A stretch of DNA of 64,000 nucleotides from Pseudomonas asgharzadehiana (lineage in GTDB: Bacteria; Pseudomonadota; Gammaproteobacteria; Pseudomonadales; Pseudomonadaceae), in NCBI RefSeq assembly GCF_019139815.1, contig NZ_CP077079.1, positions 1,240,001 to 1,304,000 on the forward strand. Reading direction: 5' to 3'. This document shows positions 46,645 through 54,779 of the stretch, in pieces; position 1 is the first letter of the stretch, and each line of letters begins with the position of its first letter. A program made the position numbers and the translations under genes. A model generated the notes under the pieces. It ran no database searches. It worked only from the letters and a program-made list of their open reading frames with translations, and was not told the DNA's origin.

Positions 46645-47444
46645 TGCACCACGGAGTTGGGCGGCAGGTGCCCCAGCCGCTCGGTCAGGCGCAGGCGCTG
46701 GATGGGGTCTTCGCTGAGCAACAGTGCGTGTTCCAGGTCGAAGCGTTCGGCGTTGGGGCAATCCAGGCGTTGGTACAGGCTGGCCCGCGCCAGGTAATCG
46801 GCGGCGTTGGCGCTGCCCAGTTCCAGCACGCGCTCGGCGTCAATCAGGGCGGCTAATGGTTTGTCATTGGAAAGGTGCAGTTGACGCAGGTTGCGTGACA
46901 GCCGTTGCAGGATCGAACGCGGCTCGGCCGTCAGCAGATGATCGGCCTGCAACTTGAGCTTGGGGCCATATTGGCGTTGCAGCAGTTCGCGGCAATCGTT
47001 GGGGTACAGGCGCCGGCCGCCGCATGGGTCCAGCAGGTGATCGGCGCCGGGCACCCGCAGCAGGAAATGCCCTGGGAAATTCACCCCGGCCATCGGGATT
47101 TGCAGGCGTCGCGCCAGTTCCATGGCGATCAGCCCCATGGCCAGCGGTTGCCCGCGTTTGCGTTGTAACACCTTGTCCAGCAGGGCAGCGGCGGGGCGCA
47201 GCGGGGTGAACTCGTCTTGGGCAAAGCCCAGGTCGTTCATGCGCCGCAGTAACGGCTGGCCCAACTCATCCGCCGGCAGCATGGGCATGCCCAGGCTGAC
47301 CTGTTGTTGCAGCAATGCGAGGCCCTGCAGGATGTCCAGCGGCTGCACCGTCGGGTCGTGCTCGGCGGCGATCCATAGCGCGGCTTCGAACAGCGCCGGT
47401 GGCGAACGTTGCAGGCAGGCGAAAAAGGCTTGGCGGGGCGTCAT
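46641..47444 (-). CDS. SirB1/transglutaminase-like protein with TPR-like C-terminus
   Basis: A 267-residue cytoplasmic protein of the SirB1 family (transglutaminase-like fold plus tetratricopeptide-like helices). Recognisable parts are LLDKVLQRKRGQPLAMGLIAMELARRLQIP (about 85-115) and GVNFPGHFLLRVPG. Helices rich in Leu and Arg follow at the C-terminus. Its stop overlaps that of the convergent transporter gene by four bases. Function is unknown. Confidence 0.88.
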   Translation of the reverse strand: MTPRQAFFACLQRSPPALFEAALWIAAEHDPTVQPLDILQGLALLQQQVSLGMPMLPADELGQPLLRRMNDLGFAQDEFTPLRPAAALLDKVLQRKRGQPLAMGLIAMELARRLQIPMAGVNFPGHFLLRVPGADHLLDPCGGRRLYPNDCRELLQRQYGPKLKLQADHLLTAEPRSILQRLSRNLRQLHLSNDKPLAALIDAERVLELGSANAADYLARASLYQRLDCPNAERFDLEHALLLSEDPIQRLRLTERLGHLPPNSVVH

Positions 47445-47629
47445 TGCGTTCTCCGGCGGATGCTCCCGTTTTAGCCTTGCCAGGAAAATTCGTCCAGTGC
47501 CTTAAGACACATCCTACCTGCTTATGTCGCAAGTCCCGCAAAACCTGGCGGCTTATTCCAGTGCGCTCCGGCAGTTTTCTGCCGCCAGCCTATACTTGGC
47601 GACACAAGAAGTGATTCGGGAGCTTGACG

Positions 47630-48649
47630 ATGTTTGCTCTCATGCACAGCACCCGCCTTGAATCGCTGCACCTGAGCATCGACCCGGTCACGGGGCTCAA
47701 GGCGATCATTGCCATCCATAACAGTCGCCTGGGGCCCGCTTTGGGCGGCTGTCGCTATATCGCCTACCCCGACGACGAAAGTGCGATGGCGGACGCCGCG
47801 CGCCTGGCCCAGGGCATGAGCTACAAGGCGGCCCTGGCCGGGTTGCCGGTGGGCGGTGGCACGGCGGTGATCCTGCGCCCGGCGCATGTGGAAAGCCGCG
47901 CTGCGTTGTTTGAAGCCTTCGGGCGGTGTGTCGAGCAACTCAATGGCCGCTACATCACCGCCATCGACAGTGGCACCTCGGTGGCCGACATGGATTGCAT
48001 CGCCCAGCACACCCGCTTCGTCACCAGCACCACCGCCGCCGGCGACCCTTCGCCTCATGCGGCCATGGGCGTGTTCGCTGGCATCCGCACCACCGCCATG
48101 GCGCGCCTGGGAAGCGACAACCTCGAAGGCCTGCGCGTGGCCATCCAGGGCCTGGGCAACGTCGGATATGCCCTGGCCGAGCAACTGCACGCCGCCGGCG
48201 CCGAACTGTTGGTCAGCGACATCGACCACGGCAAGGTGCAACTGGCCATGGCACAACTGGGCGCACACCCCATCGCCAACGACGCCTTGCTCAGCACCCC
48301 ATGCGACATTCTTGCGCCCTGCGGCCTGGGCGCCGTGTTCAACCGCACCAGTGTCGGCCAACTGCGTTGCGCCGCCGTGGCCGGGTCCGCGAGCGCGCAA
48401 CTGACCAACCTGCAAGTGGCCGACCAGTTGGAAGGCCGCGGTATCCTCTATGCCCCGGATTATGTGATCAACTCCGGCGGCCTGATCTACGTCGCGCTCA
48501 AACACAGCGGCGCCGAACTGCCGACCATCACCGCGCACCTGTCCAACATCGGCAAGCGCCTGACCGAGATCTACGCCCATGCCCAAGCGGAAAAACGCTC
48601 CCCCGCACGGGTGGCGGACGAACTCGCCGAGCGCCTGCTTTACCCATGA
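47630..48649 (+). CDS. Leucine/amino-acid dehydrogenase-like protein lacking the catalytic lysine
   Basis: A 339-residue protein of the Glu/Leu/Phe/Val dehydrogenase family. The substrate-side region RLGPALGGCRY and the NAD-binding GLGNVGYALAEQLHAAGAEL domain are well kept, and Lys66 in MSYKAALAG is present. Twelve residues later the family's GGGK reads GGGT, so the residue equivalent to catalytic Lys80 of Bacillus leucine dehydrogenase is Thr78. The frame is otherwise intact. ATG at 47630 follows GGGAGCTTGACG. The enzyme may have altered or lost deaminating activity. Confidence 0.9.
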   Translation: MFALMHSTRLESLHLSIDPVTGLKAIIAIHNSRLGPALGGCRYIAYPDDESAMADAARLAQGMSYKAALAGLPVGGGTAVILRPAHVESRAALFEAFGRCVEQLNGRYITAIDSGTSVADMDCIAQHTRFVTSTTAAGDPSPHAAMGVFAGIRTTAMARLGSDNLEGLRVAIQGLGNVGYALAEQLHAAGAELLVSDIDHGKVQLAMAQLGAHPIANDALLSTPCDILAPCGLGAVFNRTSVGQLRCAAVAGSASAQLTNLQVADQLEGRGILYAPDYVINSGGLIYVALKHSGAELPTITAHLSNIGKRLTEIYAHAQAEKRSPARVADELAERLLYP

Positions 48650-48662
48650 GCAGGCATTAAAA

Positions 48663-48689
48663 AGGCCCTGAATCATGGACTCAGGGCCT
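48663..48689 (-). terminator. Terminator of yebG
   Basis: AGGCCCTGA and TCAGGGCCT (9-bp arms, 9-base loop). On the minus strand it is followed by TTTTTAA, giving an intrinsic terminator 15 bases past yebG. The plus side, after the dehydrogenase gene, lacks a T-run. Confidence 0.85.
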
Positions 48690-48703
48690 GTTCAATTCGG
48701 GCT

Positions 48704-48964
48704 TTATTCGGCCGCTGCGTTGAGCAATTCGGACAACGCGTCCGGCTGGCTCTTGAACGCCTTGGCAAATACATCGCGGTTCTTCGCCATGTAGATCCCG
48801 GCTTCCTCCACCTGCTGCTCGCTCAGGGACGGCACGGCTTTTTGCAACACTTCTGCCAGCAACTCAGCGAGTTCAAGCATTTTGTCATGACGGTCAGCTT
48901 CGGCTTTATCCATGAACAAACGCTCCAGATCTCGGCTGCTGCGGTATACCACTTCGACGGCCAT
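48704..48964 (-). CDS. yebG: SOS-inducible protein YebG
   Basis: An 86-residue soluble protein matching YebG, a small DNA-damage-inducible protein of unknown function. The start MAVEVVYRSS and the helical middle (KMLELAELLAEVLQKA) match the family. GAGGTGGTGA precedes the ATG. A LexA box lies 44 bases upstream, in agreement with SOS control. Confidence 0.93.
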   Translation of the reverse strand: MAVEVVYRSSRDLERLFMDKAEADRHDKMLELAELLAEVLQKAVPSLSEQQVEEAGIYMAKNRDVFAKAFKSQPDALSELLNAAAE

Positions 48965-49007
48965 TCACCACCTCACATGCCTTCACGATAGTTGTCTTTT
49001 GCTACTA

Positions 49008-49023
49008 CTGTATCGATATACAG
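49008..49023. promoter_or_regulatory. LexA (SOS) box upstream of yebG
   Basis: CTGTATCGATATACAG has the exact CTGT-N8-ACAG core of the gamma-proteobacterial LexA operator, within TACTGTATCGATATACAGCT. It is 44 bases upstream of the yebG start. Confidence 0.95.
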
Positions 49024-49210
49024 CTAAGAGGATATGCCAAACGCCGGGGTTTGGATAGTAGGTTTTTAATGTAGTCGGGAAATGGTCAATCTGTGCCTCA
49101 TGTCACCCCGCCATCATCTTATACCCGCCTCTGGCCTTTTTTCTGCATGCAGAACAACCGTCACGTCCAACCCGCATTATCCGGTCGAACCGACCTAAGG
49201 AAGCACCTTC

Positions 49211-49699
49211 GTGAAAATCAACTGGGCCGAAAAGCTGCGCCAGCAAGTCCATGGGCTGGCCGAGTCGCTGGGCAATCTGTTTGTGGAGTCGTTCCACTAC
49301 CTGGCGCTGTTCGCCATTGGCGCGGTGACCGCCTGGGCGGCGGTGATGGAATTTCTGGGGATGCTGGAGAACGGGCACATCAAGATCGATGACATCTTGC
49401 TGCTGTTCATCTATCTGGAACTGGGCGCCATGGTCGGGATTTATTTCAAGACCAACCACATGCCCGTGCGTTTCCTGATCTACGTGGCCATCACCGCGCT
49501 GACGCGCCTGCTGATCTCTAACGTGTCGCACCACAACCCGCCAGACCTGGGCATCATCTACCTGTGCGGCGGCATTCTGCTGTTGGCTTTCGCGATTCTG
49601 GTGGTGCGCTATGCGTCGTCGGCGTTTCCGTCGGTGAAGGTCGAAGGCCCGCGTCGCAAGGGCGAGGCGAGCCTGGAGACGGAGAAAGGTGAGCTTTAA
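49211..49699 (+). CDS. psiE: PsiE family phosphate-starvation-inducible membrane protein
   Basis: A 162-residue inner-membrane protein with four hydrophobic segments at about residues 22-45 (ESFHYLALFAIGAVTAWAAV), 60-85, 95-115 and 118-140. The family segment LFIYLELGAMVGIYFKTNHMPVR is clear. The start is GTG, preceded by AAGGAAGCACCTTC. Role in phosphate starvation is only known by expression. It overlaps the next gene by four bases at their stops. Confidence 0.9.
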   Translation: MKINWAEKLRQQVHGLAESLGNLFVESFHYLALFAIGAVTAWAAVMEFLGMLENGHIKIDDILLLFIYLELGAMVGIYFKTNHMPVRFLIYVAITALTRLLISNVSHHNPPDLGIIYLCGGILLLAFAILVVRYASSAFPSVKVEGPRRKGEASLETEKGEL

Positions 49700-50013
49700 A
49701 GCCCGACGCTGAAGGGCAGGGTGCGGCTGGGGGGCCTTTGCAATAGTTTGTGATTGTCGCCATCCGTCATCACGGCCAGGATCTCCATCGCGCTGTGCCC
49801 CTGCTCGATGGCGATGCCGAATTGGATGCTCTGCACCAGGCGTTTGAGCCGTTGCGGGTCGTTGCGTTGTTCGGCGCTGATCATGCGCTTGGCCACCACG
49901 CCGGTGTCATCGGAAAGGGTGAGCATGATGCTGCCGTCAAGCCGTTGAATGCTCAGGTTGACCCGGTATTTTGGGCTGAAGGTGTCGGTGATGATCTGAA
50001 AAGGATTGTCCAT
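49696..50013 (-). CDS. DUF3509 family protein
   Basis: A 105-residue Pseudomonas-type protein beginning MDNPFQIITDTFSPKYRVNL, the signature of DUF3509. Two beta-alpha units are predicted (NLSIQRLDGSIMLTL and later QRLKRLVQSIQFGIA). Function unknown. Convergent with psiE. Confidence 0.85.
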   Translation of the reverse strand: MDNPFQIITDTFSPKYRVNLSIQRLDGSIMLTLSDDTGVVAKRMISAEQRNDPQRLKRLVQSIQFGIAIEQGHSAMEILAVMTDGDNHKLLQRPPSRTLPFSVGL

Positions 50014-50165
50014 GGTGCGTTACCGCCTGATAAGAACATGCAGTCATTGACGACCGGTGTCGGGATTAGTTCGCATTGCCTGACCACCGGCCAAAGTCCA
50101 TTTCCCTCAGAAGCTCTACAGCAAGGGCCGTGCCGTATAACGCCCTATCAGACCGTGGGATGCTC

Positions 50166-50256
50166 ATGTGGAAGGGGGCTTGCTCCCGATAACGGTGCAT
50201 TGGCCAATGAATGCTTGGCTCAAAGGCCGCTATCGGGAGCAAGCCCCCTCCCATAT
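50166..50256. repeat. Inverted REP pair (REPIN)
   Basis: GTGGAAGGGGGCTTGCTCCC starts near 50167 and an opposed unit TATCGGGAGCAAGCCCCCTC starts near 50230, separated by about 35 bases. It fills the stretch between two minus-strand genes; the rest of this 280-base spacer shows nothing else. Confidence 0.9.
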
Positions 50257-50291
50257 GTGTTTTGCGTTGTGCTGGAAGTCGGTGGGCTATT

Positions 50292-51581
50292 TCAGGGCAG
50301 CACGGAGAAAACGATCGCAGACAGCGCAATCAAACCGATCAGCACCACAAACACATTCGATACCTGTCCAGAATACTGGCGCAAAGATGGCACTCGACGA
50401 ATTGCGTACATCGGCATCAGGAACAGCAAGCACGCGATGATCGGCCCGCCCATGGTCTCGATCATGCCCAGGATGCTCGGGTTGAAAGTGGCCACGGCCC
50501 AGCAGGTGAGCACCATGAACAGTGCGGTGCTGCGCTCCAGCCATTTGGCTGACAGCGTGCGGTTGCGCCCGCGCAGGGATTTGACGACCAGGCCTTGGAA
50601 GCCTTCGCTCGCACCGATGTAATGGCCGAGGAAGGATTTGGTGATGGCCACCAGCGCGATCAGCGGTGCAGCGTAGGCGATCACCGGGGTCTGGAAGTGG
50701 TTGGCCAGGTACGACAGGATCGAAATGTTCTGGGCCTTGGCCGCCGCCAGGTCCGCTGGTGACAGCGCCAGTACGCAACTGAAGCAGAAGAACATCACCG
50801 TCAGCACCATCATGCCGTGGGCGGTGGCGAGAATACCGCTGCTTTTGCGCTCGGCCATCGGGCCGTACACGCGTTTTTGGTCGACGGCGAAGGCCGAGAT
50901 GATTGGCGAATGGTTGAACGAGAACACCATCACCGGGATCGCCAGCCACAGCGTCTGAAAGAACATCGGCAGCGGCATGCCCTCCCTGGCGGAGGCGAAG
51001 AATGCGCCGTTCCAATTGGGAATCAAGCTGAATGCCAACAACAGCAGCGCCGCGACGAACGGGTAGACGAGCACGCTCATGGCCTTGACGATCATGCCCT
51101 GGCCACAGCGCACAATCGCCATCAGGCCGAGGATCAGCACCAGCGACAGGATCGCCCGGGGCGGCGGCGTCAGGTGCAGTTGGTGTTGCATAAAACTGCC
51201 GAGGGTATTGGTCAGCGCCACGCTGTACACCAGCAAAATCGGGAAGATCGCAAAGAAGTACAGCAGGGTGATCAATTTGCCCGCGCCGACGCCGAAGTGT
51301 TCTTCGACTACGTCGGTGATATCGCCGGATTTGCCTGACAACACAAAGCGCGTCAGCCCACGGTGGGCGAAGAAGGTCATCGGGAAGGCCAGCAAGGCCA
51401 GCACGATCAGCGGCCAGAAGCCGCCGACCCCGGCGTTGATCGGCAAGAACAAGGTGCCCGCGCCGATGGCGGTGCCGTAGAGGCCGAGCATCCAGGTGGT
51501 GTCGTGCGGGGTCCAGCCGGTGGTGACGGTGCTTTCTACACGTTCAGGGTTTTCGGCAGCAGGTGTACGTACATCGGTCAT
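50292..51581 (-). CDS. Serine/threonine transporter (HAAAP family, SdaC-like)
   Basis: A 429-residue inner-membrane carrier with about 11 hydrophobic segments. The start of segment 1 reads LGLYGTAIGAGTLFLPINAG, the hallmark of the hydroxy/aromatic amino-acid permease family. ATG at 51581 follows CGAGGCAATATCG. It lies 60 bases downstream of the serine deaminase gene in the same direction, so imported serine would be fed to that enzyme. Confidence 0.93.
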   Translation of the reverse strand: MTDVRTPAAENPERVESTVTTGWTPHDTTWMLGLYGTAIGAGTLFLPINAGVGGFWPLIVLALLAFPMTFFAHRGLTRFVLSGKSGDITDVVEEHFGVGAGKLITLLYFFAIFPILLVYSVALTNTLGSFMQHQLHLTPPPRAILSLVLILGLMAIVRCGQGMIVKAMSVLVYPFVAALLLLAFSLIPNWNGAFFASAREGMPLPMFFQTLWLAIPVMVFSFNHSPIISAFAVDQKRVYGPMAERKSSGILATAHGMMVLTVMFFCFSCVLALSPADLAAAKAQNISILSYLANHFQTPVIAYAAPLIALVAITKSFLGHYIGASEGFQGLVVKSLRGRNRTLSAKWLERSTALFMVLTCWAVATFNPSILGMIETMGGPIIACLLFLMPMYAIRRVPSLRQYSGQVSNVFVVLIGLIALSAIVFSVLP

Positions 51582-51641
51582 CGATATTGCCTCGTTATTA
51601 TTTTTGCGCGGGCTCACGTTGGGGCGGTCAGGGAATGCTCC

Positions 51642-53018
51642 TCAGCATTCCACCCAGCTCACGGCCAGGCCGCCCCGTGAAGTTTCTTTGTATTTGTCAT
51701 GCATGTCGGCGCCGGTGTCGCGCATGGTGCGGATGACCCGGTCGAGGGAAATGAAGTGTTTGCCGTCGCCGCGCAGGGCCATTTGCGTGGCGTTGATCGC
51801 CTTGACCGCCGCGATTGCGTTGCGCTCGATGCAGGGCACTTGGACCAAGCCGCCGACCGGGTCACAGGTCAGGCCGAGGTTGTGCTCCAGGCCGATTTCG
51901 GCGGCGTTTTCCAGTTGCTCGGGCGTGGCGCCGAGGATGTCGGCCAGCCCGGCGGCGGCCATGGCGCAGGCCGAACCGACTTCGCCCTGGCAGCCGACCT
52001 CGGCGCCGGAGATAGAGGCGTTTTTCTTACACAAGATGCCGACGGCGGCTGCGGCCAGGAAGAAGTTGACCACATCGTCATCGGACGCGTCGGCGTTGAA
52101 CTTCATGTAGTAATGCAGCACTGCCGGGATGATCCCCGCCGCGCCATTGGTCGGCGCGGTGACCATGCGCCCGCCGGCGGCGTTCTCTTCGTTGACGGCG
52201 AGGGCGAACAGGTTGACCCACTCCATGGCTGACAAGGTCGAGGTGATGACATTGGGTTTGCCTATTTCCAACAGGCTGCGGTGCAATTTCGCCGCGCGCC
52301 GTGGCACATCCAGGCCGCCTGGCAAGATGCCTTCATCGCGCAGGCCTTGCTCCACGCATGCGCGCATCACCGACCAGATATGCAGCAGGCCGCTGCGGAT
52401 TTCTTCGTCACTGCGCCAGGCGCGTTCGTTGGCCATCATCAGTTCGGAAACGCGCAGGTCATGTTTATTGCACAGGGCCAGCAGTTGCGCCGCACTGGAA
52501 AAGTCGTAGGGCAACTCCACATCGCTGGTCGGCGCGATACCGGACGCCGCTTCAGCCGCGTCGATGATGAAACCGCCGCCTACCGAGTAGTACGTTTGCT
52601 CGCTGAGCAGGCCGCTGTCGCCATAGGCGTGCAGGGACATGGCGTTGGGGTGGTAGGGCAGGCTTTCGTCCAGCAGTAGGAGATCGGTGTGCCAATCGAA
52701 GGCAATGTCTTGTGAGCCGGCCAGCAACAAGCGGCCGGACTCACGCAACCGCTGGATACGGGTGTTGATCGAAGTGGGGTCGACACGGTCCGGCCACTCG
52801 CCCATCAAGCCCATCACGCAGGCGCGGTCGGTGGCGTGGCCGACACCAGTGGCGGACAGCGAACCGTATAAGCGCACTTGCACCCGTCGGGTTTCGCTGA
52901 GCAATTGCTGATCGCCCAAGGCTTGGGCAAAGGTCGCCGCCGCCCGCATGGGGCCAACGGTATGGGAACTGGACGGGCCGATGCCCACCTTGAATAGATC
53001 GAAAACACTGATAGCCAT
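51642..53018 (-). CDS. sdaA: L-serine ammonia-lyase, iron-sulfur-dependent
   Basis: A 458-residue single-chain enzyme deaminating L-serine to pyruvate. The beta domain begins [20 protein letters not shown]; the alpha domain holds cysteines for the 4Fe-4S cluster in [21 protein letters not shown] and [16 protein letters not shown], with [18 protein letters not shown]. Length and motifs are normal. It is the first gene of a serine-use unit with the transporter, divergent from a LysR-type gene that may activate it. Confidence 0.97.
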   Translation of the reverse strand: MAISVFDLFKVGIGPSSSHTVGPMRAAATFAQALGDQQLLSETRRVQVRLYGSLSATGVGHATDRACVMGLMGEWPDRVDPTSINTRIQRLRESGRLLLAGSQDIAFDWHTDLLLLDESLPYHPNAMSLHAYGDSGLLSEQTYYSVGGGFIIDAAEAASGIAPTSDVELPYDFSSAAQLLALCNKHDLRVSELMMANERAWRSDEEIRSGLLHIWSVMRACVEQGLRDEGILPGGLDVPRRAAKLHRSLLEIGKPNVITSTLSAMEWVNLFALAVNEENAAGGRMVTAPTNGAAGIIPAVLHYYMKFNADASDDDVVNFFLAAAAVGILCKKNASISGAEVGCQGEVGSACAMAAAGLADILGATPEQLENAAEIGLEHNLGLTCDPVGGLVQVPCIERNAIAAVKAINATQMALRGDGKHFISLDRVIRTMRDTGADMHDKYKETSRGGLAVSWVEC

Positions 53019-53155
53019 GCTAAAGCCTTACAAGCAATGGAGTAGGAATCGCTGCCATGTTTTGTAGGACGAGCGCAATTGGCGTGATACTGAGCCTCTG
53101 GATTGGCACTGACCAACGAATTATCCTAAGACACCCTTTAGCAGGACTAAACTCT

Positions 53156-54103
53156 ATGGCCCGCCCCCTTCATGGTCAGACCTACGTCTGGCTCCATGTG
53201 TTTTCATGCGCGGCACGGCATTTGTCGTTCACCCGTTGCGCCGAAGAACTGCACATCACACCGGGGGCGGTGAGCCAGCAAATCCGCCAGTTGGAGGAGC
53301 GCTTGGGCTTTCGACTGTTTCACCGGCGAGCCCGTGGTGTGGAACTCAGCGCCGAAGGGCAGCGGCTGGCGGCTACGGTGGGAGAGGCTTACGGCAGCAT
53401 CGATGCCGAATTGCAGCGGCTGGATGCGGGCATGATCAGTGGCACCTTGCGCCTGCGTTCGATCCCTTCGTTTCTCGGCAAGTGGCTCACCCCGCGTTTA
53501 CCGCGTTTACAGCAACGTTTCCCGGATATCCAACTGCGCATGGTCGCCGAGGACAGCAGCATTGCGCTGCACGAGGGCGACTTTGACCTGGCCATCGACC
53601 TGAACGACGGCAGCTACCCCGGCCTGTTATCTACCGCATTGCTGGATGAGCAGATCTTTCCGGTGTGCGCGCCGAGCTTGCTGCGGGGGCGCCCACCGCT
53701 GCATGGCCCGGCCGACCTGGTGCATTTCCCGCTGCTGCACGACATCACCGCCTGGCGTGGGAGTTATGAGTACGCCGAGTGGGAGTTTTACCTGAACGCT
53801 ATCGGCTACCACGTCGCTGACGTGCGTCGCGGCCACACGTTCAACCGTAACCACCTGACCATCGAAGCCGCCATTGCCGGCATGGGTGTAGCGATTGCGC
53901 GACGCACGTTGCTTAACGATGAATTGGAACGCGGCACCTTGATCGTACCGTTCGGCCTGGCCGTGCCCAACCATAAACGCTATGTGTTGCTGTATGCGCC
54001 GGGCGCGCTGAGCCATCCGGGCGTGCGGGCGGTACATGACTGGCTGGTGGAGGAAGCGGAGATTTTTCGCGGATTGCATCCCTTGGGAGAGGGGCAATTG
54101 TGA
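53156..54103 (+). CDS. LysR-type transcriptional regulator (GcvA/DsdC-like)
   Basis: A 315-residue regulator. The winged helix is at about residues 8-65 (FTRCAEELHITPGAVSQQIRQLE, ERLGFRLFHRRARG) and the periplasmic-binding-like effector domain follows (LRSIPSFLGKWLTPRLPRLQ). The ATG at 53156 gives the usual start. Its position, divergent from sdaA across 137 bases, suggests control of serine deamination. Confidence 0.9.
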   Translation: MARPLHGQTYVWLHVFSCAARHLSFTRCAEELHITPGAVSQQIRQLEERLGFRLFHRRARGVELSAEGQRLAATVGEAYGSIDAELQRLDAGMISGTLRLRSIPSFLGKWLTPRLPRLQQRFPDIQLRMVAEDSSIALHEGDFDLAIDLNDGSYPGLLSTALLDEQIFPVCAPSLLRGRPPLHGPADLVHFPLLHDITAWRGSYEYAEWEFYLNAIGYHVADVRRGHTFNRNHLTIEAAIAGMGVAIARRTLLNDELERGTLIVPFGLAVPNHKRYVLLYAPGALSHPGVRAVHDWLVEEAEIFRGLHPLGEGQL

Positions 54104-54242
54104 GGTTCGCTGAGCGTAAGAAGATGTAACTAACTCCCCACCCTAACAGCGTTTCTGCTTGTCGTCAGGCTTAATTTGTAATGTAGGATTTATCTTTGCA
54201 AAGGGGTTGAATTGTTCCTGCAGGTGCTCAATTGTGTAATCA

Positions 54243-54286
54243 AGAGGTCATGGTTTCACCACCCCGGTGTCGCAGTTGTGACCTCT
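54243..54286 (+). repeat. Inverted repeat upstream of the HPF-like gene
   Basis: AGAGGTCA (54243-54250) pairs with TGACCTCT (54279-54286), enclosing a smaller stem CACC-ACCCC-GGTG (54257-54269). It starts 73 bases and ends 30 bases before the start codon. It could be an operator or a structured 5' leader. Confidence 0.7.
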
Positions 54287-54315
54287 CGCGAGCTAGCTGA
54301 AATAAGGGAAGAACT

Positions 54316-54726
54316 ATGCAAATCCAAGTCAATAGCGATAACCATATTGAAAGCAGCATCCGACTGGAGGAGTGGGTACGTACTACCATTGAGAGCACGC
54401 TCGAACGTTACGAAGAAGACCTGACCCGTGTGGAGGTCTACCTGCGGGATGAGAACGGCGACAAGCCCGGTCCCCATGATTTGAGTTGCCGCCTGGAAGC
54501 GCGGCCAAAAGGTCATCAAGCTATCTCGGTACTGCACAAGGCCGATACTCTGGAACAGGCGATCGACGGTGCGGCCACCAAGCTGGACCATGCGTTGGAA
54601 CACCTGTTTGGCAAATTACAAGGCAAGCCTCGCGCTGCCGGGAAGAACCAGCCCATCAACAAAGTGAATGAAGACGCGCTGGAAGAGGAATTCCTGGAAA
54701 ACGAAAACGCTGTGATCAACGGCTGA
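54316..54726 (+). CDS. HPF/RaiA-like ribosome-associated protein
   Basis: A 136-residue cytoplasmic protein of the hibernation-promoting factor/sigma-54 modulation family. The N-terminal beta-alpha-beta-beta-beta-alpha domain (about 1-100) reads MQIQVNSDNHIESSIRLEEW, EVYLRDENGD and AIDGAATKLDHALEHLFGKL. An acidic C-terminal tail (ALEEEFLENE) of about 30 residues follows, unlike short HPF. It is likely to bind stalled ribosomes, but the acidic tail makes the role less certain. AGGGAAGAACT precedes the ATG. Confidence 0.85.
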   Translation: MQIQVNSDNHIESSIRLEEWVRTTIESTLERYEEDLTRVEVYLRDENGDKPGPHDLSCRLEARPKGHQAISVLHKADTLEQAIDGAATKLDHALEHLFGKLQGKPRAAGKNQPINKVNEDALEEEFLENENAVING

Positions 54727-54749
54727 TCGATTTTTAACCCTCCCTACAA

Positions 54750-54775
54750 ACGGGCCTGCAAATGCAGGCCCGTTT
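54750..54775. terminator. Terminator between the HPF-like gene and the MFS gene
   Basis: ACGGGCCTGCA and TGCAGGCCCGT form 11-bp arms with a 2-base loop, followed by TTTT on the plus strand. It also serves as the end of the convergent MFS transcript. Confidence 0.9.
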
Positions 54776-54779
54776 TCGC

